Part shown: positions 1 to 6,812 of the stretch, piece by piece
Layout: every line of letters begins with the position of its first letter
How positions within the stretch are numbered: position 1 is the stretch's first letter
Origin: Litorivivens sp041624475
GTDB lineage: Bacteria; Pseudomonadota; Gammaproteobacteria; Pseudomonadales; Spongiibacteraceae
Reading direction: 5' to 3'
Assembly: GCF_041624475.1 (NCBI RefSeq)
Contig: NZ_JBFJUX010000009.1
Span: 1-64,000, forward strand
DNA length: 64,000 nt
The notes under the pieces: generated by a model
The model's database searches: none
Seen by the model: the letters and a program-made list of their open reading frames with translations, nothing else
What the model was told of the DNA's origin: nothing
Translations under genes and position numbers: made by a program

Positions 1-93
1 CAGGTGGTGGACTCGGTGTTTTTCCCGGGAACCTATTACGCCCAGCAGAATCCGGGGCGGCAGGTTTATGGTGCGGTGAGGTTCAATTGGTGA
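1..93 (+). CDS. TonB-dependent receptor, C-terminal end (partial)
   Basis: Frame 1 is open from the window edge to a TGA at 91-93 and encodes 30 residues. They contain FFPGTYYAQQNPGRQVYGAV and end in the aromatic terminus FNW. This closely matches the end of the complete receptor at 48818-51172 (ALFPGTYNPSQNPGRE, ending FRW), so it is the last beta-strand of an outer-membrane TonB-dependent receptor. The plug, signal peptide and most of the barrel lie outside the window, so the substrate cannot be judged. Confidence 0.8.
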   Translation, partial: QVVDSVFFPGTYYAQQNPGRQVYGAVRFNW

Positions 94-328
94 TTTGCTT
101 TCGGACTGCGTGGTACAGCGCGTCCGGTGCCAGATCTGCATCGTTAGGCCAGCACAGGGCTCCGAAAGGATCAATCGAGACTTGGGCAAACAGGCTTGGA
201 TCCTTCAGTGGCTCGAACATCGGGCCAAATAGGCGGTCGCCCAAGGCAATTTCGCCAGCCGTGCCATCGTCAAACACAAGCGCGAGTGTGTAGTTGGGTT
301 TTACCTGAACCTGAGTAATCTTGTGCAT
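83..328 (-). CDS. DUF2442 domain protein
   Basis: About 81 residues beginning MHKITQVQVKPNYTLALVFD, with the DUF2442 pattern of a short beta-rich domain (FDDGTAGEIAL, LFGPMFEPL). An upstream TTG at 394 would extend it, but the ATG at 328 begins the conserved domain and lies 11 bases after the stop of the DUF4160 gene, so I prefer it. DUF2442 and DUF4160 genes are commonly paired and have been proposed as toxin-antitoxin-like modules; the biochemical role is unknown. Its 3' end overlaps the receptor gene on the other strand by about 11 bp. Confidence 0.75.
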   Translation of the reverse strand: MHKITQVQVKPNYTLALVFDDGTAGEIALGDRLFGPMFEPLKDPSLFAQVSIDPFGALCWPNDADLAPDALYHAVRKQITN

Positions 329-339
329 GCTGTGCTCTT

Positions 340-600
340 TTACTCTAACGGGGCTATTCGTTTGAGCGGATAATGCTTTTCTGCGAGAGCCCAATCTTCA
401 TGCAGCTCTTCGCGATGTTCCGATGCCCATTCCAGAATCAACGCCTTTGCTCGCTTGGGGAGCTTGCCATCCATTATAGCGAGAGTGTCGATTCTGATCA
501 GGGCCTCATAATCGCCGTAGTAGGCGTGAAAATGTGGAGGATTATGATCGTCGTAGTACATCCGAATAATAATCCCGAAAAATTCGCTTATCGTCGGCAT
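340..600 (-). CDS. DUF4160 domain protein
   Basis: 86 residues, the usual length for DUF4160, with the family signature near the N-terminus (GIIIRMYYDDHNPPHFHAYY) followed by a helical C-terminal half. A GGAGG ribosome-binding site precedes the ATG. It is the first gene of a two-gene leftward operon with the DUF2442 gene. The His-rich NPPHFHAYYG segment is typical of the family. Members are often treated as the toxin-like half of a pair, which is inferred and not demonstrated here. Confidence 0.8.
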   Translation of the reverse strand: MPTISEFFGIIIRMYYDDHNPPHFHAYYGDYEALIRIDTLAIMDGKLPKRAKALILEWASEHREELHEDWALAEKHYPLKRIAPLE

Positions 601-718
601 CCTTGCCTCCGCTAGTGCGCTTCCCTGTTCGCTCAGGATATAAGTGTTTCAATTTTTTTGTTCAAGTTTCATGTTCTGTCCGTCATACCCGGTATCAACC
701 CAAAACGGAGATACCGGT

Positions 719-2389
719 ATGAAAAAGCCCCTGATGCTTACCACTCTGGCCCTGGCCGTCGCGGCCTGTTCTGTAAATCGCGATGAATCGGCCGTGGGTG
801 TTCCTGCGCCTGCTGAAAAAACCGTTGTTGAGAACAGAAAGGCGGAGGCCGAAGTCGCGTATGGCGCGAAGGCACAACAGCAGAGTCTTGCGCAAAAACG
901 TCAGCTCGCTACGGCGCCGGTGGCTGACTATGCAAGCTCGCAGCTTGTGCGTCATCCGCACAGACCTCACATCGCCCACATTGTCGAGGAGCGCGATACC
1001 TATCAGGGCACCGTAGACAACCCGGTGAAAAGTACCGCAGGCGACCCCCTTTCTACCTTTTCGGTGGACGTGGATACCGCCTCTTTCAGTGTGGTGCGGC
1101 GCTACTTGAATGAAGGGCGCATGCCGCCGGAGGATGCGGTGCGCACTGAAGAAATCATCAATGCGCTCAGATATGAGCCTTTGTCGGGGCTATCCGCGGC
1201 GCAGCCGCTGGGCCTTGAGACGCGCATCATGCAAACGCCGTGGAATGCAAAAACCCGCTTGCTGCAGGTGCGACTCAACGCCTGGGAGCCGGAGCAGGCG
1301 CAACTGCCCGACAGTAACTATGTCTTTCTGATTGATGTGTCGGGGTCCATGCAGGGGGAGGATCGCATTGGCCTCTTAAAGCGCGCCTTCAGTGTGATGC
1401 TGGGCAAGCTCAAACCGACCGATACGGTGTCACTGGTGACCTATGCCTCCGGTTCGCGCACGGTGCTGGAACCCACGCCAGCAAAAGACCGGCACGCTAT
1501 TCTGCAAGCCTTGCAGGGCCTGACCGCAGGTGGCTCTACCCACGCCAGTGATGGCATTCAGCGCGCCTATCAACTTGCCCGGCGGGCTTTTATTGAGGGC
1601 GGGAACAATCGCGTGATTCTCGCTACCGACGGTGATGTGAATGTGGGTCTGCGCGGCGAGGCACTGGTAGACATGATCGAGCGCCAGCGCGACCAGGGTA
1701 TTTATCTGACCGTGCTCGGTGTGGGGAAGGGCAATTACATGGATGCCCAGCTGGAGCCGCTGGCCAATAAGGGCGACGGCAATTACTACTATCTCGACAG
1801 CTTTCGCGAGGCGCGCCGGGTGCTGGTCAGTGGATTAAAAGGCACCGCTTATACCCTGGCCAAGGACGTGAAACTGCAGGTGGAGTTCAATCCGGCGGTG
1901 GTGGCTGAATACCGTTTGATCGGCTACAACAACCGGCAGTTGGCGCATGCCGATTTTAATAACGATGCCAAAGACGCCGGTGATATTGGCGCGGGGCATA
2001 ACGTAACAGCCCTCTACGAAATTACCCTGACTGACAGCCAATACCGCTTTGTGGATGAGCGCCGCTATAGTTCTGAAACAAGAACGTCAGGCAATCACAA
2101 GGAACTGGCGCTGGTAAAACTGCGCTACAAGTCCCCGCAAGGCGGCGCCAGCGTGCGTCGTGATCAGGTGGTCTACCGACGCGCGCTTGAGCACCTTCAG
2201 CCAACTACGCCGGCGGTATTGGCGGCGGGCTTTGCCGAGAAACTGCGTCGTTCGCCTCATCTGGCGGGCTTTGACTGGGAGAAATTGCAGGTACTGACAA
2301 GAGAGCTGGATTTACGCCAGGATGAAATGACCGATCTGAAACGTATGGTGGACAGTGCGGCGGTGTTGCAGGGAGGAATAGCGGGGTAA
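719..2389 (+). CDS. YfbK-like VWA-domain lipoprotein
   Basis: 556 residues from the ATG at 719, chosen over the in-frame codon at 644 because it starts a lipoprotein signal peptide (MKKPLMLTTLALAVAAC) with a lipobox ending at Cys17. Residues about 95-170 form the YfbK-type N-terminal region (STFSVDVDTASFSVVRRYL). A von Willebrand factor A domain follows, with the MIDAS motif D206-x-S208-x-S210, and then a YfbK C-terminal domain. It is probably a periplasm-facing, metal-dependent adhesion or scaffold protein. The E. coli YfbK role is unknown. It is followed by a strong hairpin shared with the convergent nitronate monooxygenase gene. Confidence 0.85.
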   Translation: MKKPLMLTTLALAVAACSVNRDESAVGVPAPAEKTVVENRKAEAEVAYGAKAQQQSLAQKRQLATAPVADYASSQLVRHPHRPHIAHIVEERDTYQGTVDNPVKSTAGDPLSTFSVDVDTASFSVVRRYLNEGRMPPEDAVRTEEIINALRYEPLSGLSAAQPLGLETRIMQTPWNAKTRLLQVRLNAWEPEQAQLPDSNYVFLIDVSGSMQGEDRIGLLKRAFSVMLGKLKPTDTVSLVTYASGSRTVLEPTPAKDRHAILQALQGLTAGGSTHASDGIQRAYQLARRAFIEGGNNRVILATDGDVNVGLRGEALVDMIERQRDQGIYLTVLGVGKGNYMDAQLEPLANKGDGNYYYLDSFREARRVLVSGLKGTAYTLAKDVKLQVEFNPAVVAEYRLIGYNNRQLAHADFNNDAKDAGDIGAGHNVTALYEITLTDSQYRFVDERRYSSETRTSGNHKELALVKLRYKSPQGGASVRRDQVVYRRALEHLQPTTPAVLAAGFAEKLRRSPHLAGFDWEKLQVLTRELDLRQDEMTDLKRMVDSAAVLQGGIAG

Positions 2390-2401
2390 GAAAGAGAGCT
2401 T

Positions 2402-2425
2402 GGCCCTCTCCGAAAGGAGAGGGCC
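2402..2425. terminator. Bidirectional terminator hairpin
   Basis: A perfect 10-bp GC-rich stem closed by a GAAA tetraloop lies between the convergent VWA (ends 2389) and nitronate monooxygenase (ends 2435) genes. On the minus strand it is followed by a T-rich run (CTCTCTTTCTT); on the plus strand there is no clear T tract. Confidence 0.65.
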
Positions 2426-2434
2426 GGGCAGAAC

Positions 2435-3559
2435 TTAGCCTTCGAGCATCGCAGTGACATGCTCGTAGGCGTCGGCGTATTCCTGCAGCAGACGCATGAC
2501 AACGCCGCGGGAGGACTCCACAGAATTGATCTGGCCAACGACCTGGCCGACCGGGTTGAAAGCCACTTTCTGGCACTCGCCCACTGCCGCGTACTTGGCG
2601 GTGCGGCGGATACCGTCGCCGGATACCAGACCCTGCAGCGGCATACCCAGAGGTTTGGGGTTTTCCGGGGCTTCCCAGGCTTCGGTCCAGTCATTTTTCA
2701 GCATGCGGCAAGGCTTGCCGGTCCAGGAGCGCGAGCGCACGGTGTCTTCGCTGCTGGCCTTGAGCAGGCTTTCTTTCTGAGCCGGTTCCGCGTGAGCTTC
2801 TTCTACGGTCAGCCACAAGGAGCCGGTCCAAACACCCGCGCATCCCAGTGCCATGGCAGCCAGCATCTGTTGGCCGGTGCCGATACCGCCAGCAGCGAGT
2901 ACCGGCGTGCCTTCGGCGGCAGCGACGGCCTGGGGCCAGAATACGATAGAGCCGACGTCACCGGTGTGACCGCCGCCTTCACCGCCCTGGGCGATAATGA
3001 AATCCAGACCAGCCTCAACATGAGATTTGACCTGCTTCACCTTGCCGCAGAGGGCGCCAACCAGGCGGCCGGAATCCTGAATCATTTTGACCTTGTCGGC
3101 CGGGGGGGTACCCAGGGCATTGGCGATCATCACACACTTGTCGCGGGTCAGGGCTTCTTCCAGCAGGGGGGTGGCGGTGGCTTCAGTCCAGCCCAGCAGG
3201 CCCATGCTTTTGGTGCCGTCCGGCCACTCGGGCACGCCGTGATCTGCCAGCAGCTTCTGGGCAAAGTCGATATGCTCTTGCGGTACCATTTTGTTGAGCT
3301 GCTCTTCCAGCTCTTCCGGGGACATATCGCCCATGCCTTCGTACTTCTGCGGGATAACGATATCGACGCCGTAGGGCTTGTCGCCGATGTGCGCGTCAAT
3401 CCAGTCCAGCTCTTCTTTCAGCTCTTCAGCGCTGAAGCCTACAGCGCCCAATACGCCGATGCCGCCAGCCTTGCTGACCGCTACCACCACATCGCGGCAG
3501 TGGGTGAAGGCGAAGATGGGATGTTCAATACCCAGTTTGTCGCAAAGTTCAGAACGCAT
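2435..3559 (-). CDS. Nitronate monooxygenase family protein (NMO/2-NPD)
   Basis: 374 residues with a TIM-barrel FMN fold of the 2-nitropropane dioxygenase family. Visible motifs are AGGIGVLGA (31-40), the FMN and substrate loop GGEGGGHTG (192-200) and AAGGIGTG (222-229). Known members oxidise alkyl nitronates with O2; relatives with this architecture in lipid-degrading bacteria are often of unknown substrate. An AGGGAG ribosome-binding site precedes the ATG. It appears monocistronic and ends at a strong hairpin. The start and length are as expected for the family. Confidence 0.87.
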   Translation of the reverse strand: MRSELCDKLGIEHPIFAFTHCRDVVVAVSKAGGIGVLGAVGFSAEELKEELDWIDAHIGDKPYGVDIVIPQKYEGMGDMSPEELEEQLNKMVPQEHIDFAQKLLADHGVPEWPDGTKSMGLLGWTEATATPLLEEALTRDKCVMIANALGTPPADKVKMIQDSGRLVGALCGKVKQVKSHVEAGLDFIIAQGGEGGGHTGDVGSIVFWPQAVAAAEGTPVLAAGGIGTGQQMLAAMALGCAGVWTGSLWLTVEEAHAEPAQKESLLKASSEDTVRSRSWTGKPCRMLKNDWTEAWEAPENPKPLGMPLQGLVSGDGIRRTAKYAAVGECQKVAFNPVGQVVGQINSVESSRGVVMRLLQEYADAYEHVTAMLEG

Positions 3560-3765
3560 GATGATGTCTCCCTTGAATCATTCGGGTGTATCCGTTTGCC
3601 CGACAGTATTGGACAGGCCGGCGAACGGGACAATGGCGCCAATTGCCATTATTTGGTGATTATTTAGATCAGCGCCAGCCACAGCCCTTTTGTCTGCCAG
3701 TCAGACCCATTACTATGTCGAAACGCGCAGTACTCGGGTTTCGCCCCCCCTCATGAGTTTGGCAC

Positions 3766-3975
3766 ATGATAGAAGAACTGGATCACAAGGAAATTCGTGC
3801 CCGTTTGACGGAGCTACGCGTCCTGCATCGGGAGCTGGACCATAAAATCGCCAACTTGCAGGAATACCCTATACACAACCAGCTGGAAATGCGGCGCCTG
3901 AAAAAGGAAAAGCTGTACGTGAAGGACTGCATCGAGCGGCTGCGAGCGCGCATCATTCCTGACCTTAACGCCTGA
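3766..3975 (+). CDS. DUF465 (YdcH-like) small helical protein
   Basis: 69 residues, almost entirely charged amphipathic helix (HRELDHKIANLQ, RRLKKEKLYVKDCIERL). This is the DUF465/YdcH pattern of a short antiparallel coiled coil. The function of the family is unknown. It lies 6 bp upstream of a flavin reductase-like gene on the same strand and is probably cotranscribed with it. Confidence 0.8.
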   Translation: MIEELDHKEIRARLTELRVLHRELDHKIANLQEYPIHNQLEMRRLKKEKLYVKDCIERLRARIIPDLNA

Positions 3976-3981
3976 TCCCCT

Positions 3982-4590
3982 ATGTTGATTGACCTGCAAG
4001 ACCTGTCCCCGAACCGCATTTATTTCACCATGATCCAGACTCTGATTCCCAGGCCGGTTGCCTGGGTGTTGTCGGACAATGGGCTTGCGGGCAGTTTTAA
4101 TCTGGCGCCCTTTTCCTATTTCAACGGGGTGTGCTCCAAACCGCCGCTGGTGATGCTGTCGATTGGCAAAAAGCCCGATGGCGAGATTAAAGACACCCGT
4201 CGCAACATTCTTGAGCGCAAACACTTTGTGGTTCACATAGCCCACCGGGAAATGATGGAGCAGGTCACCCGCAGCAGCGCGGTGCTGAACCACGGCGAAT
4301 CGGAGCTGGATGGCAGCGGGCTGGAGACCACCACCTTCGGTGATTTCGCGCTGCCGCGACTCAGCGACTGCCGGGTGGCCTATGCCTGTGAGCTCTACGA
4401 ACACCACGAGATCGGCGCCCAATCCATCGTCTACGGTCTGGTGAAGCAGATTTACCTGAGCGATGACATCGCCCGCGAGGAAGAGGGGCGCCTGCAGGTC
4501 GATGCCAAGGCACTTGACCCTATTGCCCGGCTGGGGGGCAACGATTACAGCCTGCTGGGGGATATCCGCAGCATTCCCAGGCCCAAATAA
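3982..4590 (+). CDS. Flavin reductase-like domain protein
   Basis: 202 residues with a split-barrel FMN-binding domain. The N-terminal segment RIYFTMIQTLIPRPVAWVLS, followed by NLAPFSYFNGVCSKPPLVM, is the typical signature of the flavin reductase-like / DIM6-NTAB group. Members bind FMN and either reduce it with NAD(P)H for a partner monooxygenase or act on other small substrates; no partner is adjacent here. It follows the DUF465 gene after 6 bp. The GacA box of the downstream small RNA begins 13 bp after its stop. Confidence 0.85.
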   Translation: MLIDLQDLSPNRIYFTMIQTLIPRPVAWVLSDNGLAGSFNLAPFSYFNGVCSKPPLVMLSIGKKPDGEIKDTRRNILERKHFVVHIAHREMMEQVTRSSAVLNHGESELDGSGLETTTFGDFALPRLSDCRVAYACELYEHHEIGAQSIVYGLVKQIYLSDDIAREEEGRLQVDAKALDPIARLGGNDYSLLGDIRSIPRPK

Positions 4591-4603
4591 CGGGGCAATG
4601 TCG

Positions 4604-4621
4604 TGTAGGAAATATCTTACA
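4604..4621 (+). promoter_or_regulatory. GacA-type upstream activating sequence and small RNA promoter
   Basis: TGTAGG-AAATAT-CTTACA at 4604-4621 matches the known GacA palindrome TGTAAG-N6-CTTACA with one mismatch. A sigma-70-like promoter overlaps and follows it: TTACAA at 4618-4623, 17 bp, then TATATT at 4641-4646, predicting a start near 4653. Confidence 0.75.
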
Positions 4622-4652
4622 AATACCTGTGAATATTTCCTATATTTCAAAA

Positions 4653-4822
4653 AGTGCCGGGAAGCGAGAATCAATCCCGGGCTAAGGACGGCCCTCTGAC
4701 TCGCACACCGGACAAGGTGACTCCCCAGGGAAGGGGGCGCGTTGAAGGACTCGACGCGCTATGAGTCGGTTCGGATCGAGTCAAGATCGACAATTCAAGC
4801 CGGGGGTTCCCCCGGTTTTTTT
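4653..4822 (+). ncRNA. Rsm/CsrB-type small RNA (RsmA/CsrA-sequestering)
   Basis: About 170 nt between a GacA box with promoter and a strong intrinsic terminator (stem 4800-4815, then eight T). It carries six GGA triplets at about 4660, 4686, 4710, 4729, 4747 and 4773. Several are displayed in hairpin loops: CACC/GGTG closing GGACAA (4706-4719), CCCC/GGGG closing AGGGAA (4723-4736), and a perfect 9-bp stem closing AGGAC (4737-4759). Repeated A/GGGA loops are the defining feature of RsmY/RsmZ/CsrB RNAs, which titrate the translational regulator RsmA/CsrA under GacS-GacA control. The 5' end is inferred. No long reading frame competes; the cmoM coding region begins at 4901. Confidence 0.8.
4800..4822 (+). 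terminator. Intrinsic terminator of the Rsm-type small RNA
   Basis: CCGGGGG, a two-base turn and CCCCCGG, immediately followed by a run of eight T. It is placed to end the small RNA and lies about 80 bp before the cmoM start codon. Confidence 0.85.
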
Positions 4823-4900
4823 GCCCGTCATTTCTGCACTTTTACGGTATCCTTCTGCCGCAGTCTCTTTCCGGCTGCGCGTTTAAGCTCAGGACTGACA

Positions 4901-5683
4901 ATGGCAGGTGATCAGATATTCAGCGGCAGGGCCGAGCGCTTCCGCGACCGCATCTACGGCTCTGCCAAGGGCGAGCTGAGGTTGGAGCTGGTGTGGCGCG
5001 ACATGCTTGAGCATTTGCCCTTGCAGAGCACGGCACTGGATTGCTGGGATGCCGGCGGCGGGCTGGGTCAGATCAGCGCCCGGCTGGCGAATCTGGGGCA
5101 CCGGGTGGTGCTGTCTGAGCCGGCCGAAGACATGCTGGCGCTGGCGCGAGCGGAACTGGCTCGGTCAGAACTGCAAGGGCGCGTCGATTGTCGACAGGAA
5201 ACCCTGCAGCAACATCTGGCCGACGGCGCTGCCGCCGAGGGTTACGATCTGGTGGTGTGCCACGCGGTACTGGAGTGGTTGGCGCAGCCGCAGCAGGCGC
5301 TGAGCGGACTGATAGCGGCATTGCGGCCCGGCGCCTACCTTTCCCTGCTGGTATACAACGTCCACGCCATTGCCATCGGCAATCTGATCAAGGGCAACCT
5401 GCGCAAGGTCAATGCCGAGCGCTTCGCCGGAGAGCCCGGCAGTTTTACCCCACCGTCACCCCAGGAACCCGCGCAGTTGGGTGTTTTTCTGGAGCAATCG
5501 GGCCTGGATGTTATCGGTAAACGCAGTGTCCGTTTTGCGCTGGATTTTATGCCCAGAGCCCTCCGCGCCGAGCGTTCGCTGGACGATGTGATGGCGGTGG
5601 AGTGGCAGTTTGGCAACCGCGAGCCCTACTGGCAGTTGGGGCGCTATGTTCATCTTGTCTGTCGCAAGCCTCTTGGGGGCTAA
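4901..5683 (+). CDS. cmoM: tRNA 5-carboxymethoxyuridine methyltransferase CmoM
   Basis: 260 residues from the ATG at 4901. An in-frame extension back to 4742 would run through the small RNA and terminator and is rejected. Class I SAM methyltransferase with motif I around D50-AGGGLG, an N-terminal AERFRDRIYGSAKGELR like E. coli CmoM (FSRNIYGTTKGQLR), the HAVLEWL signature, and LGRYVHLVCRKP at the C-terminus. CmoM methylates cmo5U34 to mcmo5U in tRNA anticodons. It appears monocistronic. Confidence 0.87.
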   Translation: MAGDQIFSGRAERFRDRIYGSAKGELRLELVWRDMLEHLPLQSTALDCWDAGGGLGQISARLANLGHRVVLSEPAEDMLALARAELARSELQGRVDCRQETLQQHLADGAAAEGYDLVVCHAVLEWLAQPQQALSGLIAALRPGAYLSLLVYNVHAIAIGNLIKGNLRKVNAERFAGEPGSFTPPSPQEPAQLGVFLEQSGLDVIGKRSVRFALDFMPRALRAERSLDDVMAVEWQFGNREPYWQLGRYVHLVCRKPLGG

Positions 5684-5701
5684 TCGGGCCGCCAGAGCGT
5701 T

Positions 5702-6088
5702 CTAGCCTGCCGTAAATACGCGACTGCGAATGCGCCAGCCCGAAGCAGTTCGCACCACGTCGTCGCGGTAACGGCCAAAGCCGAGTAATGCTCCCGTATC
5801 CGCATCCACAATGCTGAGGTAGGCGTGGCAGAGGGCTTCACTGGCTGCGCCTTCGATATACAGATTGTCGATCAGATGGCGGGCATTGGGCACGGTGGCA
5901 ACGGTGTCTTTAAAAAAGGCAATCAATGCTTCAATACCTGTGATATTTACCTCGGGCTCGTCCGCCTGGAAGCGGCAGTCGTCGGTCCAGATGTCGCGCA
6001 TGGCGGGGAGATTGTGATAGTCGAGGGCGTGGGCATAGCGTGCCATTAACTCGCGTATGTCCAGCCGGTCTTCCAGTGTCAGCGCCAT
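5702..6088 (-). CDS. SnoaL-like (NTF2 fold) protein
   Basis: 128 residues from the ATG at 6088, preferred over an upstream in-frame start at 6202 because AGGAGGAAGG lies just before it. The segment LEDRLDIRELMARYAHALD and the C-terminal GRYRDDVVRTASGWRI are typical of SnoaL_4-type proteins in the NTF2-like superfamily. These are small alpha+beta cone-shaped enzymes or subunits, for example of steroid or polyketide turnover. The specific substrate is unknown. It is convergent with cmoM. Confidence 0.8.
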   Translation of the reverse strand: MALTLEDRLDIRELMARYAHALDYHNLPAMRDIWTDDCRFQADEPEVNITGIEALIAFFKDTVATVPNARHLIDNLYIEGAASEALCHAYLSIVDADTGALLGFGRYRDDVVRTASGWRIRSRVFTAG

Positions 6089-6415
6089 ACCGTTTCCTTC
6101 CTCCTGTCGATTGCAGCCCAAGTTTGTGTGCCGGGTGAGTGTAATGCAATGGCCGCGGCTGTCGCTGCGAATATCCAGTTGTACTTTTTGGGCGACATTC
6201 ATAACTGATTGATATTAATAAATATTATGGCAAGTGTGAGTATTTCTGTCGGAAAACAGGGACAGAAATGCTGATGGTTTTCACAGGGCAGAATTTAAGC
6301 TGTTGAAATATAAGCAAAAAAATACTGGCACGCTCTTTGATATAGCCCTTGTGGAGAGGCAGTTTGGCCCTGCGTCGGCTTGCCTCGAAAGACTATGAAT
6401 GAACAGGAGACTGTT

Positions 6416-6727
6416 ATGAAAGGTAAAACGGTAATTGCAACGCTGGCTCCGTTTCTGTTGATCGGTGCTATGGGCGCTCAGGCCGGACTGTTCGACAAAG
6501 GCGATGACGCGAAGCAGGAAGGCGACAAACAGCAGCAACAGGTCCAACAAGGCGGTCAGAACAGCGGCATGTTTAATGCCCTCGACGCAAACCGCGATCA
6601 ACTGATCAGCCCGCAGGAAGCCGAGTCGAATGCCGACGTCGCGATGTCCTTCGGTGAACTGGACAAGAACACCGATGGTCATTTGAGCGCTGACGAGTTC
6701 AACGAGTTTCAATCTATTCAGCAGTAG
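6416..6727 (+). CDS. Secreted EF-hand calcium-binding protein
   Basis: 103 residues from the ATG at 6416, with a signal peptide ending near AMGAQA. A Gln-rich linker (KQQQQVQQGGQ) is followed by two EF-hand loops: DANRDQLISPQE and DKNTDGHLSADE. Both carry D-x-N/D-x-D spacing with a terminal Glu, so both should bind calcium. It is probably a periplasmic or extracellular calcium sensor or buffer. The in-frame ATG at 6380 lacks a signal sequence, so the start at 6416, preceded by ACAGGAGA, is chosen. Confidence 0.83.
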   Translation: MKGKTVIATLAPFLLIGAMGAQAGLFDKGDDAKQEGDKQQQQVQQGGQNSGMFNALDANRDQLISPQEAESNADVAMSFGELDKNTDGHLSADEFNEFQSIQQ

Positions 6728-6736
6728 CGCTTCCTG

Positions 6737-6792
6737 GCGGTGGCGGCAACCTCCGAGGCTATCCCCACACCTGCGCCGTCACCGCTTTTTTA
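6737..6792 (+). terminator. Intrinsic terminator after EF-hand gene
   Basis: An 11-bp stem (6737-6747 with 6775-6785, one G-T pair) is followed directly by TTTTTT. The loop is long, about 27 nt. It lies between the EF-hand gene and the convergent M16 peptidase gene. Confidence 0.6.
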
Positions 6793-6812
6793 TTTCCCTC
6801 TAGAGCTGGCCC

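Noticed and set aside
2459..3667. 402-residue frame on the + strand
   Set aside because: It lies opposite the well-conserved nitronate monooxygenase gene; it has low-complexity Gly/Ala composition and no domain. It is a shadow frame.
4742..4900. N-terminal extension of CmoM
   Set aside because: This in-frame extension covers the small RNA's hairpin and terminator and has no similarity to CmoM; the ATG at 4901 is at the conserved start.
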